Of a stretch of DNA of 9,300 bases, positions 6,808 to 9,300 are shown piece by piece. Every line of letters begins with the position of its first letter. Position 1 is the first letter of the stretch. Made by a program: the position numbers and the translations under genes. Source of the stretch: Gemmatimonadota bacterium (GTDB lineage: Bacteria > Gemmatimonadota > Gemmatimonadetes > Gemmatimonadales > Gemmatimonadaceae); assembly GCA_003222065.1 (NCBI GenBank), contig QHUV01000043.1:1-9300 (forward strand). The letters are read 5' to 3'. Below the pieces are notes generated by a model, which was not told where the DNA came from, searched no databases, and saw nothing but the letters and a program-made list of their open reading frames with translations.

Positions 6808-7835
6808 CGCGGACATCGGATCCGCATTCCAGCGGGGAAGTTGTGAGACCGGGTACTGAGCGCACCGTGCCGATACCTAACGGCAATACACCGGGCGACA
6901 AGCCGCCACGCCGTCATGATCCAACATTCGCGCATCGCTTGCAGTATGGTGCATTGCGCGGCGTCGTTGGTCTCCTGCGTCGCATCGGTTTGCGATCCGC
7001 CAGCGCCGTTGGCGCGGGGCTCGGGAGGCTCGGCTACCGACCGCTCGCCATTCGCCGTGAGGTCGTCGAGCGACAGCTTCGGGCGGCTCTCCCCGAGCTC
7101 CCGCCTGACGAGCTTCGACGCATCGCGCGCGCGAGCTACGCCCATCTCGGACGCACGACGACCGAGACGGCGCTGCTGCCACTCTATGATCGAGAGCGCA
7201 TCATCGCGATGTTCGAGGAGGTCGAAGGGTGGAGCATCGTCGAGGAACGGCTCGCGCGCGAGAAGGGACTCATCATCGTCACCGGGCATCTCGGCAACTG
7301 GGAGCTTGGTGGCGCCTACGTGGCGGCGCGCGGTATGCCGATCCAAGCCGTCGCACGGTACATGGAGAATCCGTTGTTCGATCGGTACCTCACGCGCACG
7401 CGTGAGCGAATTGGCATGACGATTGTCCACGATGACGAGGCGGTGCGACGAGTGCCACGCGCCCTGCGCGGCGGAAGTGCCGTGGCCTTTCTCATCGATC
7501 AGGGCGCCGTCGGACTCGCGTCGACCTGGGTGCCATTCTTTGGACGGCTGGCAAAGACTCCACGCGGCCCGGCCGTCTTCGCGCTGCGGCTCGCGGCGCC
7601 GATGGTCTTCGGTGCTGTCGTCCGTCAGCCGAGCGGCCGGTTTCGGCTCAGCTTTGAGCCGATTGACACGACGCCAACGGGCAATCTCGAGGCGGACGTC
7701 GAGCGCATCGTCGCCGAGTATACCGCGGCGATGGAGCGGTGGGTGCGGCGCGCGCCCGAGCAGTACTTCTGGCATCACCGCCGGTGGAAACACCAGCGGC
7801 CGGGAACGCCCCCCGAGCTCGGAGAGCCGCAGTGA
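6804..7835 (+). CDS. LpxL/HtrB-like lysophospholipid acyltransferase
   Basis: A 343-residue protein of the LpxL/HtrB late acyltransferase family, which transfers acyl chains to lipid A precursors at the inner membrane. Residues 45-75 hold the amphipathic/hydrophobic segment expected for membrane attachment. The catalytic H-x4-E motif is HLGNWE (162-167, His162, Glu167) and follows the strand GLIIVTG. Further family landmarks are VAFLIDQ (227-233), PFFGRLAKTPRGPAVFALR (244-262) and the C-terminal PEQYFWHHRRWK (318-329), like the PEQYxWxHRRWK end of LpxL. Residues 1-40 are polar and proline-rich and are not part of the family core. The ATG at 6804 overlaps the glycosyltransferase stop (ATGA); an in-frame ATG at 6792 would add four residues, and a later start is possible. 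With the exporter and glycosyltransferase it makes a lipid A-type module. The exact acyl donor and acceptor are unknown. Confidence 0.87.
   Translation: MTRTSDPHSSGEVVRPGTERTVPIPNGNTPGDKPPRRHDPTFAHRLQYGALRGVVGLLRRIGLRSASAVGAGLGRLGYRPLAIRREVVERQLRAALPELPPDELRRIARASYAHLGRTTTETALLPLYDRERIIAMFEEVEGWSIVEERLAREKGLIIVTGHLGNWELGGAYVAARGMPIQAVARYMENPLFDRYLTRTRERIGMTIVHDDEAVRRVPRALRGGSAVAFLIDQGAVGLASTWVPFFGRLAKTPRGPAVFALRLAAPMVFGAVVRQPSGRFRLSFEPIDTTPTGNLEADVERIVAEYTAAMERWVRRAPEQYFWHHRRWKHQRPGTPPELGEPQ
7821..7826 (+). promoter_or_regulatory. Ribosome binding site of the DppC-like permease
   Basis: GGAGAG, five bases before the GTG at 7832 and inside the end of the acyltransferase gene. It decides in favour of this GTG, giving a 4-bp GTGA overlap, over the longer upstream reading of the same frame. 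Confidence 0.7.
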
Positions 7836-8719
7836 GTTCGTCCCGCGCGTCTCGCGCCTTACGAGGCGATCCGCGCGCCTGGTTCGGCGCCGGCGTCGTG
7901 ATTCTCCTTCTCCTGCTCGCCGTGACCGCGCCGGTCGTCGCTCGCCACGATCCGGTGCGTATCGATCTGATCAATCAATTGAGTCCGCCCTCGGGACGGC
8001 ACTGGCTCGGTACCGACGTTCAGGGACGCGACGTCTGGGCGCGGCTTGTGTATGGCGCGCGCATCTCGCTCTCGGTCGGCATCGTCTCGCAAGCGATTGC
8101 GCTGGCGCTCGGCATCTCCCTCGGGCTCATCGCTGGCTTTTATGGCCGGTGGGTCGACGAGCTCGTTATGCGTCTCGCTGACATTACCCTCGCATTCCCG
8201 ACGCTCCTGTTGTTGATCGCGATGAACGCCGCGCTGCAACCGTCGTTAGGCGTCGTGTTCGTCACGATCGGCGTCGTCGGCTGGGCTGGCATGGCGCGGC
8301 TCGTGCGCGGTCAGGTCCTCGTCGTCCGGCAGCTGGAGTACGTGCAAGCGTCGCGCGCTCTCGGCGGCCGTGATCTTCGCATCATCCTCATTCACGTCCT
8401 TCCCGGCGTGCTCGCGCCGGTGATCATCGCCGTCACACTTGGTATGGCTGGCGCGATCATCGCCGAGTCGTCGCTTTCGTTTCTCGGCTTGGGCGTTCAG
8501 CCTCCAACGCCAAGCTGGGGGTCGATGATCGCCGATGGCCGTGACCTCAGTCAGCTCCGCCACGCGCCGTGGACGTCGCTCTTTCCCGGGCTCGCCATCG
8601 GCGCCGCCGTGCTCGGCTTCAACCTTCTCGGCGACGCGCTGCGCGACGCCCTCGATCCGCGAACGATTCGCGCCGCGATCCCGCGTGGTGCCGGCCTTCC
8701 CGACATCGCACGCCCCTGA
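7832..8719 (+). CDS. DppC/OppC-type ABC transporter permease
   Basis: A 295-residue inner-membrane permease of the peptide/nickel (DppC/OppC) class, one half of the membrane channel of an importer that normally also needs a DppB-type permease, one or two ATPases and a binding protein. Visible parts: first membrane helix around 19-37 (VVILLLLLAVTAPVV); the periplasmic motif HWLGTDVQGRDVWARLVYGA (57-76), typical of this class; further hydrophobic segments around 80-103, 117-135, 138-156, 190-215 and 250-268; and the ATPase-contacting EAA loop (169-191), with EYVQASRALGG then IHVLPG. In most relatives the residue after HxLP is Asn; here it is Gly192. AESSLSFLGLGVQPPTPSWG (211-230) is a strong signature of the family. 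The GTG start overlaps the acyltransferase stop and has a good ribosome binding site. None of the partner subunits is in the window. Substrate unknown. Confidence 0.9.
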   Translation: MSSSRASRALRGDPRAWFGAGVVILLLLLAVTAPVVARHDPVRIDLINQLSPPSGRHWLGTDVQGRDVWARLVYGARISLSVGIVSQAIALALGISLGLIAGFYGRWVDELVMRLADITLAFPTLLLLIAMNAALQPSLGVVFVTIGVVGWAGMARLVRGQVLVVRQLEYVQASRALGGRDLRIILIHVLPGVLAPVIIAVTLGMAGAIIAESSLSFLGLGVQPPTPSWGSMIADGRDLSQLRHAPWTSLFPGLAIGAAVLGFNLLGDALRDALDPRTIRAAIPRGAGLPDIARP

Positions 8720-8741
8720 ACCCGCTTTCGAGTTTAGAGTC

Positions 8742-9300
8742 TTGTCATTCAACGTCGAATCCCTTCGCGAGCGGGAGTTTCCCTGGGCGGCGCGCGGCGA
8801 GGCGATCTACCTGAACAACGCGAGCACGGGGCCGCTGCCCGAGCGAACGCTCGGCGCGCTGCGTGAGTTCGACGCGCGGCGCGCTGCCCCATATCGCCTG
8901 TCCGACGACGTACAGTTCGCCACCCTCGCACGCGGCCGCGAGCTCATCGCTCGTCTCATCGGGGCCGAGGCGGCGGAGATCGGTCTCGCGGTGAACACAT
9001 CGTACGGCATCAACGTCGCCGCGTTCGGTCTCCCGTTAGGCCCTGGCGACGTCGTGCTCACGCCGGATCGAGAATTCCCAGCCAACGTCTATCCGTGGAT
9101 GCAGCTGGCCCGGAAGAAAGGCGTCATCTACCGGCGGCTCCCCACCTGCGACGGCGCGGTCGACGAAGACGCGTTGCGTCGTGCCCTCGAAGATCCCGCC
9201 GTGCGCGCCGTCTCCGTTTCCTGGGTCGCGTTCGCGAGCGGATACACGGTCGATCTCGAGGCCATCGGCCGTGCCTGCCGCGCCCGCGGCGCGTACTTCG
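8742..9300 (+). CDS. Class V aminotransferase (PLP), 3' end outside window
   Basis: An open frame of 186 codons to the window edge, giving the N-terminal part of a fold-type I PLP enzyme of the class V aminotransferase / cysteine desulfurase / isopenicillin-N-epimerase-like group. Near the N-terminus is IYLNNASTGPLPERTL, the usual opening of the fold. Then come AAEIGLAVNTSYGINVAAFG, where the Asn-Thr-Ser-Tyr-Gly stretch lies where PLP phosphate is bound, and GDVVLTPDREFPANVYPW, the conserved Glu-Phe-x-x-Asn region. VSVSWVAFASGYTVDLEAIG follows, in the position of the substrate-channel strand. The PLP-binding Lys lies beyond the window, so activity and exact reaction cannot be judged. The frame is open upstream without ATG or GTG; the TTG at 8742, 22 bp after the permease stop, is the only reasonable start, with just a weak AGAG before it. 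It may be co-transcribed with the permease. Confidence 0.82.
   Translation, partial: MSFNVESLREREFPWAARGEAIYLNNASTGPLPERTLGALREFDARRAAPYRLSDDVQFATLARGRELIARLIGAEAAEIGLAVNTSYGINVAAFGLPLGPGDVVLTPDREFPANVYPWMQLARKKGVIYRRLPTCDGAVDEDALRRALEDPAVRAVSVSWVAFASGYTVDLEAIGRACRARGAYF

Noticed and set aside
6636..7793. Long minus-strand open frame of 385 codons opposite the glycosyltransferase and acyltransferase genes
   Set aside because: It is antisense to two well-supported genes, and its translation is Arg/His-rich with no recognisable fold, as expected from the mirror of G+C-biased codons.
8720..8741. Possible terminator between the permease and the aminotransferase
   Set aside because: The 22-bp gap has no stem-loop and no T-run, so read-through is more likely.
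1..9300. Mobile element, prophage, CRISPR or defence island
   Set aside because: No transposase, integrase, phage protein, spaced direct repeats or tRNA was seen. The PglZ domain might suggest BREX, but here it is fused to a receiver domain and no other BREX gene is present.

Overview
The window is a gene-dense stretch of a G+C-rich Gram-negative bacterial chromosome. Nearly every base is coding, and the genes sit in two divergent runs. The best guess for the source is the Gemmatimonadota or a close relative in the FCB superphylum. That is an inference from three things: a PorX-type response regulator carrying a PglZ domain, which is best known from Bacteroidota; lipid A/outer-membrane biogenesis genes; and high G+C with few Shine-Dalgarno sequences. 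No 16S or other marker gene is present to confirm it.

Minus-strand run (2218 down to 1, cut by the window edge): a 145-residue helical protein of unknown function overlaps by ATGA with a short RecA-fold ATPase resembling the C-terminal half of DnaB. This is followed after 7 bp by a lipoprotein with two TPR-like repeats and a CsgG-type domain, whose 3' end lies outside the window.

Divergent control region (2219-2297): only 79 bp separates the two runs. At its centre is a perfect 14-bp palindrome (GGGAAGCGCTTCCC) that looks like a LacI-family operator.

Plus-strand run (2298 to the window end): a PorX-like regulator, an MsbA-type lipid ABC exporter, a family-4-like glycosyltransferase and an LpxL/HtrB-like acyltransferase. 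These are followed by a DppC-type peptide/nickel ABC permease and a class V aminotransferase cut by the window edge. Most junctions overlap by 1-4 bp (TGATG, ATGA, GTGA) or are separated by about 8-22 bp, so this is very probably one transcript with translational coupling. The first four genes read as an envelope module: a phospho-signalling protein with a predicted phosphodiesterase domain, coupled to synthesis and export of a lipid A-like glycolipid. The permease and the aminotransferase look metabolically unrelated, and the permease has none of its usual partners here.

I found no RNA genes, CRISPR arrays, insertion sequences, phage genes or convincing terminators. There is no non-coding stretch above 300 bp. 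The most interesting points are the PorX-like regulator leading an envelope operon, the centred palindrome in its divergent promoter region, the uncharacterised three-gene operon opposite it, and an apparently over-represented 7-mer, CGTTAGG.
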